Shown in pieces: positions 8,210 to 16,940 of a stretch of 64,000 nt of DNA. This DNA comes from Clostridiales bacterium. Lineage in GTDB: Bacteria > Bacillota > Clostridia > Caldicoprobacterales > DTU083. Each line of letters starts with the position of its first letter. Positions within the stretch are counted from its first letter, which is position 1. The position numbers and the translations under genes are program-made. The stretch covers positions 1-64,000 of the forward strand of contig DUSN01000094.1 of the NCBI GenBank assembly GCA_012842605.1, given 5' to 3'. The notes below the pieces were generated by a model. That model saw only the letters and a program-made list of their open reading frames with translations. It was not told the origin of the DNA and ran no database searches.

Positions 8210-9910
8210 ATGAAAAGTAAGCTGACTAAACTATTGGCCTTATGCTTTATTGCAAGCATGCTATTAACTGCATGCACCGGCGGAGGAGAGACAGTTAACC
8301 CTTCAGACAAACCTACAACATCTCCACAAGCAACCGAAAAACCGGCAGAAACTGAAGATACTTTAGAAGAAATTGATTACTGGAGCCGCTATGATGAACC
8401 TGTTACTGTCCGTTTTGCTGTTTTAGGCGCTGAAGATGGTTTCAGCTGGTCGGACAACATTTGGACTCAGGCATGGAAAGAGCAATTCAACATTGAAACA
8501 GAAATTATGTGGAACACAGGAACGACCGAAGCTTATCAAACCAAGTTTGCCATGGCAATGCTTACCGGCGATTTGCCTGACTACATGTACTTAACTGCCG
8601 GTCAGTTCAAACAGCTGTATGAAGCCGGACACCTGGCAGACATCACCGAAGCATATGACAAGTACATTTATCCTCATCTCAAGCAGACTGTTTTTGAAGC
8701 CAATGAAGGCATGCAGGACATAGCCTTTATAGACGGCAAGCGCTATGGAATTGCTACAGAAGGTATTAACAACAGTTATACCCGTTTGATTTACATTCGT
8801 AAAGATTATATGGAAAAGGTTGGTGCCCAGGTACCAAAAACAACGGAAGAGCTTATTGAACTTGGAAAGAAGTTTGTTGATGCAGGACTGGCCAAGTATG
8901 CACTGCCTCTCATTGGTAAAGTGACAACCGAAGCATACAGTGATATCCGGGCAATCGCCAATGGCTTTGGTGTATATCCGGGTATCTGGGTTGATGATGG
9001 CAATGGCGGCATGATGTACGGCTCCATTGATCCCAAGATGGAAGGTGTTCTGAACATATACAGGGATCTGTACAAACAGGGATACATTGATCCAACCTTC
9101 CCGTCTGCTGTAGGTGACAATCTTACCCAGCAGATTCTGAATGGCGAAGTCGGTATACTTACAGGTGAATTCTGGGTAGCTACCTGGCCTCTGCCCCAAC
9201 TGCTTGATGAGGAAGGCAAAGTAGTTGACTGGGAAATTATAAATGTTCTGCCCAGCGAAAACAATACTAACCATAAGTATCAGGCTTTTGGCTCCCCTGC
9301 TGACACCAAATTTGTTGCGGTACGTGCCGGCTATGAGCATCCTGACGCCATTATGAAGCTTATCAATCACCGTCATGCTATGCTGGATGATCCTGATATG
9401 GCAATAACTGAATTCCATAGTATAAAAGACGAAAACGGAAACGAAATAGGCAACCATATGAGATGCCCCATCCGCGAGTATTTCAACAGTCCTTTTACAA
9501 ATCAGCTGACCAGCCCGGCAGTTACTGAAGCTATCGATACCGGAAATCTGGATGCACTGGTAAGCCCCCATGATAAACTCCAATATGAAAATGTAACTAA
9601 TTATCTGAAGGCCGTTGAGGCGGGCGATATAGAAGGAATGAACTATGGTTGGGCTGTTTACAAGTTGTTCTATGGTGAAGACTCCGTATTTGGCTTATTC
9701 CATAAGAATTTCACAAACAATCTCTATTTCTGGGATTTGCGTGACAAGACCACTGAAAACTATGAGCGCCTCTGGGGTACAATGCAGCAGTATGAAAACA
9801 CATTCTATGTAAACTATATAAGCGGCAGTGAAGATACTACCTTTGCTCAGTTTGTCCAGGAGTGGAATGACATGGGCGGCGAGCTTATAACCTATGAGCT
9901 CAATCATTAA
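8210..9910 (+). CDS. ABC transporter sugar-binding lipoprotein (LplA type)
   Basis: This 566-residue extracellular solute-binding protein carries a lipoprotein signal: charged KSKLTK, a hydrophobic core, and lipobox LLTAC with lipidated Cys22. A Thr/Pro/Glu-rich linker (about residues 23-55) follows, then a family-1 type binding domain (RLIYIRKDYMEKVGAQVPKT and EQFNIETEIMWN segments). Its length fits the large LplA/YtcQ-like proteins that bind oligosaccharides. It is the first gene of the importer under the palindrome-controlled promoter. A stable hairpin follows it, probably raising its expression over the permeases. GGGGGG directly upstream gives a strong ribosome binding site. Confidence 0.9.
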   Translation: MKSKLTKLLALCFIASMLLTACTGGGETVNPSDKPTTSPQATEKPAETEDTLEEIDYWSRYDEPVTVRFAVLGAEDGFSWSDNIWTQAWKEQFNIETEIMWNTGTTEAYQTKFAMAMLTGDLPDYMYLTAGQFKQLYEAGHLADITEAYDKYIYPHLKQTVFEANEGMQDIAFIDGKRYGIATEGINNSYTRLIYIRKDYMEKVGAQVPKTTEELIELGKKFVDAGLAKYALPLIGKVTTEAYSDIRAIANGFGVYPGIWVDDGNGGMMYGSIDPKMEGVLNIYRDLYKQGYIDPTFPSAVGDNLTQQILNGEVGILTGEFWVATWPLPQLLDEEGKVVDWEIINVLPSENNTNHKYQAFGSPADTKFVAVRAGYEHPDAIMKLINHRHAMLDDPDMAITEFHSIKDENGNEIGNHMRCPIREYFNSPFTNQLTSPAVTEAIDTGNLDALVSPHDKLQYENVTNYLKAVEAGDIEGMNYGWAVYKLFYGEDSVFGLFHKNFTNNLYFWDLRDKTTENYERLWGTMQQYENTFYVNYISGSEDTTFAQFVQEWNDMGGELITYELNH

Positions 9911-9939
9911 TAAGACGTTAACTGAATAATTGATTCTTT

Positions 9940-9965
9940 GTTCGGCGGGAGAAATCCCGCCGAAC
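9940..9965 (+). promoter_or_regulatory. Intercistronic hairpin between binding protein and permease
   Basis: GTTCGGCGGGA and TCCCGCCGAAC form a perfect 11-bp stem closed by a GAAA tetraloop, with no T-tract after it. Such hairpins usually protect the upstream message from 3' decay, giving excess binding protein relative to permease. Confidence 0.75.
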
Positions 9966-9988
9966 ATTAAGAAAGGAATGATAACGTC

Positions 9989-10927
9989 ATGCGGACTGTT
10001 ATTGATGCACCGCCTGCTGTTCAGAAAAGAAAGAAACGCCTGAAAACAGATTATATGCTTTGCGCTATGCTGATTCCGGGCTCTATCTATTTAATCATCT
10101 TTGATTTTTTTCCTTTGTTTGGCTTAGTTATAGGATTTCAGGATTTTCAGCTGGCAAAGGGCATATTGGGTTCCAAGTGGGTAGGTCTTGAAAATTTCAA
10201 GTATCTCTTTACCATGTATCCAAACTTCTGGCGTATAGTCAGCAATACCGTGCAGATTGCTGCCCTGAAGCTGTGCTTTGGTTTTACTGCACCAATTATA
10301 GTGGCCTTGATGCTCCATGAAGTGCGTCATATCCGCTATAAGAGAACAATTCAGACTTTGGTGTATGTTCCTCATTTTATTTCCTGGGTTATTCTTGCAG
10401 GTATCCTGCGTACCATGCTGGATCCCAGCGATGGAATAGTTAACTATATCCTCAATTTGTTAGGGCATGAATCAGTATACTTCCTGGGAGAGAACTCCAC
10501 ATTCAGGGGAGTGCTGGTAGTGTCCGATGTCTGGAAAGGCTTTGGCTGGGGGACCATCATTTATATGGCTGCATTAACCGGTATTGATCCGGCTTTATAC
10601 GAGGCAGCCATTATCGACGGTGCCGGCAGATTTAAACGCATGTGGCATATAACATTACCCGGCATAATGCCTTTTATTATTCTGAATCTGATTCTCTCTG
10701 TCCCAGGTATTCTCAATGCAGGCTTTGACCAGATCTTCAACCTGTATAATGAGCGTGTCTATAAGACAGCTGATGTGCTGGATACATTTATATACCGCTT
10801 GGGTATAGTGGATGCGCAGTATGACCTGTCTACTGCAATCGGCCTTGTCAAATCTGCCATCAGTGCGGTTCTTTTGGTAACTTCATATAAAATTGCAAAC
10901 AAATTCTATGACTACAAGGTGTTTTAG
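9989..10927 (+). CDS. ABC transporter permease (CUT1, LplB-like)
   Basis: This 312-residue integral membrane protein is the first permease of the importer. A cytoplasmic N-terminal tail (QKRKKRLKTDY) precedes the first membrane segment (MLIPGSIYLIIFDFFPLFGLV). The EAA loop that contacts the ATPase reads YEAAIIDGAGRFKRMWHITL (about residues 199-218). The length and the late EAA loop fit the CUT1 oligosaccharide family. AAAGGA at about 9971 precedes ATG 9989. The partner permease follows 13 bases later. No ATPase gene is nearby, so a shared MsmX-type ATPase encoded elsewhere is expected. Confidence 0.9.
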   Translation: MRTVIDAPPAVQKRKKRLKTDYMLCAMLIPGSIYLIIFDFFPLFGLVIGFQDFQLAKGILGSKWVGLENFKYLFTMYPNFWRIVSNTVQIAALKLCFGFTAPIIVALMLHEVRHIRYKRTIQTLVYVPHFISWVILAGILRTMLDPSDGIVNYILNLLGHESVYFLGENSTFRGVLVVSDVWKGFGWGTIIYMAALTGIDPALYEAAIIDGAGRFKRMWHITLPGIMPFIILNLILSVPGILNAGFDQIFNLYNERVYKTADVLDTFIYRLGIVDAQYDLSTAIGLVKSAISAVLLVTSYKIANKFYDYKVF

Positions 10928-10940
10928 GGGGTGTATCCAA

Positions 10941-11846
10941 ATGGCAGTTAAAGCAAAGAAGCGTCGTATTGGAAGATCCTTCGCAGAAAGCATTGTTGAT
11001 GTTATTATCTATTCTGTTCTGGCTATTTTGGGAATTTCATGTGTACTGCCCTTTATACACCTGATAGCAATTTCTTTATCCGGTGCTGTAGCCGTAGGTT
11101 CGGGCAAAGTTACACTCTGGCCTATGGATTTCAGCATTGATGCTTATAGATTTGCCATAGAGCACCCCTCATTTCTGCGTGCATTCAGCATATCAGTAGC
11201 TCGAACAGTCGTAGGAATATTGATATCACTGACAATGCTGGTTATAACAGCATACCCTCTTTCCAAAAGCTATGAAGCCTGTCCCCCAGCCCGCATATTC
11301 AAGGGTATGATGATTATTGCCATGTTAATAAGCGGAGGCCTGGTGCCGATGTATTTAGTTATGAGCTGGATCAGGCTGACCAATACATTCTGGGCGCTGG
11401 TTATACCTGGCAGCCTGTCTTTATGGAACTGTTTCATGGTAATGAACTACTTCCGTAGCATACCGTCAGAATTGGAAGAAGCTGCTGTTGTAGACGGTGC
11501 CAACTCATTTCAGATTCTGGTTAGGGTATATTTACCCTTGTCCGTGCCCATAATTGCCACCATGGCAGTATTTGTCGGCGTAGGCCACTGGAATGACTGG
11601 TTCAGCGGCATGCTGTACATTGCCCGGTCCCAGAACTATCCTCTGCAAACCTACTTGCAGCAGGTCATTACCATACCGGACTTCTCCAAACTGACTCTTG
11701 AAGAAATGAAAAAGTATGCTGAGGTCAATAACAAGAACAACCAGGCTGCTCAGATATTGATTGCTACCATTCCAATTCTGCTTATATATCCCTTCCTGCA
11801 GCGTTACTTCATGACTGGATTGACTTTGGGAGGAGTAAAAGGTTAA
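10941..11846 (+). CDS. ABC transporter permease (CUT1, LplC/YtcP-like)
   Basis: This 301-residue second permease has six likely membrane segments, beginning IVDVIIYSVLAILGISCVLP, and an EAA loop LEEAAVVDGANSFQILVRVY. The C-terminus YFMTGLTLGGVKG is characteristic of the LplC/YtcP group. An in-frame ATG lies further upstream inside the preceding gene, but AGGGGG at 10927-10932 and ATG 10941 give the natural start right after the previous stop. With the 8210 and 9989 products it forms one complete importer apart from the ATPase. Confidence 0.9.
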   Translation: MAVKAKKRRIGRSFAESIVDVIIYSVLAILGISCVLPFIHLIAISLSGAVAVGSGKVTLWPMDFSIDAYRFAIEHPSFLRAFSISVARTVVGILISLTMLVITAYPLSKSYEACPPARIFKGMMIIAMLISGGLVPMYLVMSWIRLTNTFWALVIPGSLSLWNCFMVMNYFRSIPSELEEAAVVDGANSFQILVRVYLPLSVPIIATMAVFVGVGHWNDWFSGMLYIARSQNYPLQTYLQQVITIPDFSKLTLEEMKKYAEVNNKNNQAAQILIATIPILLIYPFLQRYFMTGLTLGGVKG

Positions 11847-11886
11847 AAGAGCAATAAAGATAGATTTTCTAAACCCCAATGGAAAT

Positions 11887-11915
11887 AGTCAGTATATATA
11901 ACTGGCTTTTTCTTT
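11887..11915 (+). terminator. Terminator of the first importer operon
   Basis: AGTCAGT (11887-11893) pairs with ACTGGCT (11901-11907), including one G-U pair, followed by TTTTCTTT. It is a modest terminator, so partial read-through into the enzyme operon is possible. No strong promoter was found between here and 11970. Confidence 0.65.
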
Positions 11916-11969
11916 ATTCAGCACTTATTTTCTGATTATACATCATAGCATTGAGAGGAAGAGAAGAAG

Positions 11970-14309
11970 TTGAGGCATAAATATGGATTTTTCAGGGAGA
12001 GCGGCACAGAATTTGTCATAACAGATCCAGCAACTCCAAGGGCATTTGACAATTTTTTATGGAATGATTCCATATTTTCAAATGTACATCAAACAGGAGT
12101 CGGATATTGTGACTATCAAATAGGTGAAAACGAAGCTGTTCAGCTGTTGACAGGAATAGGCAGAATCTGCGATTTTGATGTATTCGGCCGTGATCATCTT
12201 ATGAGCAGGCTTATTTATGTCCGGGACAATGAAACCGGGGAATTCTGGAATGTCAACTGGGAGCCTGTGCAAAAGCCATACGATGCTTTTGAATGTGTTC
12301 ATGGACTGGGATACACAATTCTTTCAACAAGTGTAAATGGTATAGCAGTCAGCTTCAGAATCTTTGTTCCAAAGGGGAAGGACCCGGTAGAGCTTTGGAC
12401 ATTGAAAGTAAGCAATACCTCAGATAAACCGCGGGATTTATCTATATTTGCCTATAACCAGTTCCAGTTCAAATACAAATGGGGTTTTGACAGCTATGGA
12501 GACATGATTTTCCGCGGGGTATGGTTTAACAAGGAGTTGAATGCTGCTGTAGCATGCAAGCATCCTCATACAAAGCCTCATGACTATCTGACAGGATTCT
12601 TAACCGCTGATGAGCTGATAGCTGCCTATGACGGTTCCAGAAATGCTTTTGTGGGTATTTACAACACTTTAGAAAGACCCCAGGCTGTTGTCAATGGTGC
12701 ATGCACCAACACCCCCGGGTCCTCAGACGCTACCATAGGAGCTGTTCAGTTTAATGTTAAGCTGCCTGCAGGTGAGGCAAAAGAGATAAACATAATTCTC
12801 GGTGCTACCGACGAAGAAAAGAATATTGAGTATTTCCGGTCCAAATACTTCGGGATGTTTGATAAGTATTTCCAGGAACTTAAAGAAGACAAACAGGCTT
12901 TGATGGCCAGAAACAAGGTTAATACACCGGATGAGCATCTGAACCGGATGATAAATTACTGGATCAAGCAGGGGAATTTGTATGGTGCGAAGTGGTGCCG
13001 CTGGGGATGGAACGGGTACAGGGATATTGTCCAGCACGGGCTGGGAATAGCTTCTGTTTTGCCGGCCAGAACCCGGGAAATCCTGCTGGAAGCCCTCAGG
13101 TATCAGTACGGAAGCGGACTTGCCCTGCGGGGCTGGAATCCGATAGATGAGAAGCCCTATTCGGATAGTGCTTTATGGCTGGTATTTACTTTGTCAGCCT
13201 ACATAAAGGAAACCGGGGATTTTGAACTTTTAAATGAAGTTGTACCTTATTATGATGAAGGATGCGGAACGGTACTTGAGCATATTGATCAGGCATTGAA
13301 TTTTCTGGAGACAAATAAGGGTGCCCATGATCTCTGCCTTATAAAATTCGGTGACTGGAATGACTCCTTAACAGCCGTAGGCAGGGAAGGCAGGGGAGAA
13401 AGCGTATGGCTCAGCCAGGCTTATGCTGAGGCTATGCTGCTCATGGCTGATTTGTTTGATCATCTGAAGGATGAAGAGAAAAAGCAGGATTACCTAATGC
13501 GATATGATAGAATCAAGGAAGCTATTAATAAGCATGCCTGGAACGGGGATTGGTATATCCGCTGCTTTGATGATAACGGAAGACCCATCGGATCTAAGGA
13601 GAATGAACAGGGACAGATCTTCCTTGAAGCTCAGGCATGGGCTTTGATATCGGGCATTGCAGATTCCGAACAAATATCCAAAATTATGGAAACCTGTGAT
13701 ACAAAGCTTCTTACTGAGCTTGGATATGCCCTGCTGGCACCTACCTTTACCAAAAGGGACGACAATATTGGCCGGATCAGCTGCCTTGAGCCGGGAGTTT
13801 GTGAGAACGGCACCATTTACTCCCATGTAAACGCCTGGCTGATTTTAGGGTTGCTGAAAAACCGCAGGCCGGTCAAGGCTTTTGAGACATTGAAAAAGAT
13901 CATGCCAGGCTATATGGAAGGCCAGAGTGAACTGAAAAACAACTGTCCGCCTTACATGTTTGCCAATTGCTACTATGGCAAGGATCATCGCAATAACAGC
14001 ATGCAAATGGAGTTTTTGTGGATTACCGGTTCTCTGCCCTGGTATTATCATCTATTGTTAAATGACTTTATTGGTGCCAGAGCGGAGTACGACGGATTAA
14101 GGATAGATCCGTGCATTCCGCCTGAATGGGAACAATGCGAAATAGAACGACACTACCGTGATGCTGTTTATCATATTGTTATCAAAAATCCCGATCGCAA
14201 GGGGTTCGGTGAAGTGCAGTTAAAGGTTGACGGAAAGGACTTCAACGGTAATATTGTACCGGCTTTTTCTGATAATCAAATCCATCATATTGAAGCAGTA
14301 ATTAAGTAA
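11970..14309 (+). CDS. GH94-like glycoside phosphorylase
   Basis: This 779-residue protein matches the cellobiose/chitobiose-phosphorylase family (GH94): an N-terminal beta-sandwich, a helical linker, an (alpha/alpha)6 barrel and a C-terminal beta domain. The catalytic acid motif GDWND is at residues 461-465. The phosphate/sugar-site ENGTIYSHVNAW and WITGSLPW segments are conserved. The family breaks beta-glycosidic bonds with phosphate, giving sugar-1-phosphate. There is no signal peptide, so it acts on imported oligosaccharide. The start is TTG, with GAGAGGAAGAGAAG just upstream; no suitable ATG exists in frame. It heads the long enzyme operon directly after the importer. Which disaccharide it uses cannot be told. 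Confidence 0.8.
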   Translation: MRHKYGFFRESGTEFVITDPATPRAFDNFLWNDSIFSNVHQTGVGYCDYQIGENEAVQLLTGIGRICDFDVFGRDHLMSRLIYVRDNETGEFWNVNWEPVQKPYDAFECVHGLGYTILSTSVNGIAVSFRIFVPKGKDPVELWTLKVSNTSDKPRDLSIFAYNQFQFKYKWGFDSYGDMIFRGVWFNKELNAAVACKHPHTKPHDYLTGFLTADELIAAYDGSRNAFVGIYNTLERPQAVVNGACTNTPGSSDATIGAVQFNVKLPAGEAKEINIILGATDEEKNIEYFRSKYFGMFDKYFQELKEDKQALMARNKVNTPDEHLNRMINYWIKQGNLYGAKWCRWGWNGYRDIVQHGLGIASVLPARTREILLEALRYQYGSGLALRGWNPIDEKPYSDSALWLVFTLSAYIKETGDFELLNEVVPYYDEGCGTVLEHIDQALNFLETNKGAHDLCLIKFGDWNDSLTAVGREGRGESVWLSQAYAEAMLLMADLFDHLKDEEKKQDYLMRYDRIKEAINKHAWNGDWYIRCFDDNGRPIGSKENEQGQIFLEAQAWALISGIADSEQISKIMETCDTKLLTELGYALLAPTFTKRDDNIGRISCLEPGVCENGTIYSHVNAWLILGLLKNRRPVKAFETLKKIMPGYMEGQSELKNNCPPYMFANCYYGKDHRNNSMQMEFLWITGSLPWYYHLLLNDFIGARAEYDGLRIDPCIPPEWEQCEIERHYRDAVYHIVIKNPDRKGFGEVQLKVDGKDFNGNIVPAFSDNQIHHIEAVIK

Positions 14310-14344
14310 AGTTCAATAATGATAAACCGGAAAGGGTGGCTTAT

Positions 14345-16837
14345 ATGAGCAGCAGTGATATTTATCTGAAAGCATCAGCCTATGTAGATAAATTTATAAC
14401 CGGAACACAGGCACGCAGAATTACTGCTCTTAAGGATGAGTGGCGCTTTCATGCCGGGGACATTATAGGGGCATGGGAGCCTTCTTTTGATGACTCCTCA
14501 TGGCGTGTATTGTCCATACCCCATGATTACTCCGTCGAAGGCGAATTTTCTGAGGAGCATGCTGCCAACGGATTTGTGCAATCCGGTGTAGCCTGGTATA
14601 AAAAGCATTTTACCTTGCAAAAAACTCTTTTGAGTGAGAAATTTTATCTATTGTTTGACGGTGTGTCAATGAACAGCCAGGTATGGATAAATGATCGTTT
14701 CTTAGGGCAGCATCCTTATGGTTTTACCCCTTTCTGGTATGACATTACACCATTTATAAAATTTGATGAAGAGAACGTCATTACCATCAGAGTAGACTGT
14801 TCTCTCCAGCCTTTTACCAGATCATATACGGGTATGGGACTTTACCGCAATATATGGCTGGTTTCTGCTTACTCCCTTCATATTGAGCAATGGGGAATAA
14901 CCTATGAAGTAACCAAATTGACTGACGAGGAAGCTGAGATTTCAGTCAACACTAAATGCCGTGTAGACCGCTACCCTGAAACCATTTGGAATGCATTCTG
15001 CTGGCAGGGCTGCGGCATGGAGCATAACAACTGGATAGAGAAAACCTGCAAATTGGTTACTTCAATCATTGACAGTGAAGGAAATATAGCTGCTGAAGCA
15101 GAAGATTCAGCCCTCATGCCGAATTTCAGCAAACATGAGTTCAAGCAGTTGCTGAAGGTTTCAAAGCCACAAACCTGGTCTCCCGATACACCAAATATGT
15201 ATCACATTCATTCTAAGCTTTATATAGACGGAACCCTGGTGGATGATGTGCTTACTCCCCTGGGTATCCGTACCATTTCCTTTGATTCAAGGAACGGATT
15301 TATGTTAAATAATGAAACAGTTAAGCTCAAAGGTGTCTGCATCCATCAGGATTCCGGCATATATGGTGGAGCTGTTCCTGTGCAGGAATGGGTAAGAAAG
15401 CTTTTAAAACTTAAAGCTGCCGGCTGCAATGCTATACGTACAGCTCACCATCCATTTCCAACAGAGTTCTATCATGTTTGCGATTATCTGGGCTTTATGG
15501 TAATGGACGAAGCCTTTGATGAATGGCAGATGGGCTGGGACCGGGGGTTAATTAACGGACCCTACGGAAAATATATATATGGCTATTACCTGTATTTTGA
15601 ACAATGGCATGACACCGATCTTCGTGCAATGGTGCGCAGGGACCGTAATCATCCCAGCGTTATCATGTGGAGCATAGGAAATGAGATTCCCGAACTGTAT
15701 TTTGATGAAGGAATTGATATTGTAAAGAAACTGACTGCCATCTGTAAAGAAGAAGATACAACCAGGCCTGTGACCGTATGTGCGGAGGGGAATCATATAC
15801 TCCGCATAAAGGAAGGAATAATGGATCTGGTGGATATTCCAGGTTATAACTATGTTAACAGCAGGGAAGGCAAAGCATATTACAGCAGATTCCATGAGGA
15901 GCATCCGGACTGGGTTATGGTGGGATCGGAAACAGAGTTTGAGCCCGAGCATTGGAAGGTCATATTAGACAACCCCTATGTAATCGGCCAGTTTTTATGG
16001 TCAGGATATGATTATTTAGGTGAAGGTGCAGATATATTCGGTGAAGATGCCAAACTGGGGAACACCTTTGATATATCTGCCTTGGCAACGGAAAAGAGAG
16101 ATGAAAGGAAAAGAATAATACGCCATGGCTGGGCGTTTGGGGTACTGGATATTATAGGAACACCCAAGGGAGAGTATTACTATCGCAAGTCTGTATGGAA
16201 TGATGAGCCATGTGCATACCTGGCAGTAAAGTCTGATTTAAGTGATAAAAAACCCTATCGGTACTTCCTTTCCCATCTACACTGGTACTGGAAAGCAGGT
16301 GACAGGAAAACCGTCTATTGCTTCACCAATTGCGAGAAGGTAGAATTATTCCTTAATGATAAATCCATGGGTATTAAAGAATCTGGTACATGCTTCCCGT
16401 TTGCGGTTGAATGGGATATAGAGTATGAACCCGGCAGCTTGAAGGTGATAGGCTATAGTAACGATGTCAAGGTATGCGAGAATGAACTGGTCACTGCCGG
16501 GAAGCCTGCAAAAATCATTCTTGAAAGTGATACAGACATATTGAGTGCCGGTTCTGTTGACTATGCTAATATCACCATATCTATAACTGATGAAAATGGG
16601 ATTCATGTGCCTTATGCCTCGAATAAGCTGACGGCTCGTGTTAAAGGCTGCGGCAGCCTGCTTGGCATATTCTCTGCCGACATGACCAGCAACATAAGCT
16701 ATAGAGCTGAGAGCTGCAATGCCTTCAGGGGAAAATGTATGGCTGTGGTAAAGGCATCAAAGGAAAGAGGTCCGATAGAAGTTGTAATAGAAGGAGAAGG
16801 ATTGCAGCCCGGAGTTCTGTATTTGAAAAGTAACTGA
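14345..16837 (+). CDS. GH2 glycoside hydrolase (beta-galactosidase/glucuronidase-like)
   Basis: This 830-residue enzyme has the GH2 order: sugar-binding jelly roll (WRVLSIPHDYSVEGEF, VWINDRFLGQHPYGFTPFWY), an immunoglobulin-like domain, a TIM barrel and C-terminal beta domains of the DUF4982 type. The acid/base is Glu447 in HPSVIMWSIGNE and the nucleophile is Glu529 in VGSETEF. There is no signal peptide. A GTG at 14336 is in frame, but GAAAGGG precedes ATG 14345 at good spacing. The short C-terminal architecture resembles DUF4982-type beta-galactosidases rather than E. coli LacZ. It is co-transcribed with GH94, GH78 and GH36-like genes, probably removing a beta-linked sugar from an imported oligosaccharide. 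Confidence 0.88.
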   Translation: MSSSDIYLKASAYVDKFITGTQARRITALKDEWRFHAGDIIGAWEPSFDDSSWRVLSIPHDYSVEGEFSEEHAANGFVQSGVAWYKKHFTLQKTLLSEKFYLLFDGVSMNSQVWINDRFLGQHPYGFTPFWYDITPFIKFDEENVITIRVDCSLQPFTRSYTGMGLYRNIWLVSAYSLHIEQWGITYEVTKLTDEEAEISVNTKCRVDRYPETIWNAFCWQGCGMEHNNWIEKTCKLVTSIIDSEGNIAAEAEDSALMPNFSKHEFKQLLKVSKPQTWSPDTPNMYHIHSKLYIDGTLVDDVLTPLGIRTISFDSRNGFMLNNETVKLKGVCIHQDSGIYGGAVPVQEWVRKLLKLKAAGCNAIRTAHHPFPTEFYHVCDYLGFMVMDEAFDEWQMGWDRGLINGPYGKYIYGYYLYFEQWHDTDLRAMVRRDRNHPSVIMWSIGNEIPELYFDEGIDIVKKLTAICKEEDTTRPVTVCAEGNHILRIKEGIMDLVDIPGYNYVNSREGKAYYSRFHEEHPDWVMVGSETEFEPEHWKVILDNPYVIGQFLWSGYDYLGEGADIFGEDAKLGNTFDISALATEKRDERKRIIRHGWAFGVLDIIGTPKGEYYYRKSVWNDEPCAYLAVKSDLSDKKPYRYFLSHLHWYWKAGDRKTVYCFTNCEKVELFLNDKSMGIKESGTCFPFAVEWDIEYEPGSLKVIGYSNDVKVCENELVTAGKPAKIILESDTDILSAGSVDYANITISITDENGIHVPYASNKLTARVKGCGSLLGIFSADMTSNISYRAESCNAFRGKCMAVVKASKERGPIEVVIEGEGLQPGVLYLKSN

Positions 16838-16940
16838 TGTAAAGCGTCTGTTTTTCAATGCGATTTTACATTAAGCTGGACTTTTAATACTGGCTTGCTT
16901 GTAGCAAGTCAATGGTATGGGGAAGGAGTTATTTAACCGC

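Noticed and set aside
8591-9583. Long minus-strand open frame under the first binding-protein gene
   Set aside because: It lies wholly opposite a clear lipoprotein gene, shows no family features, and has no ribosome binding site; it is a mirror of codon bias. The same holds for other antisense frames, such as 36817-37467 and 40330-40959.
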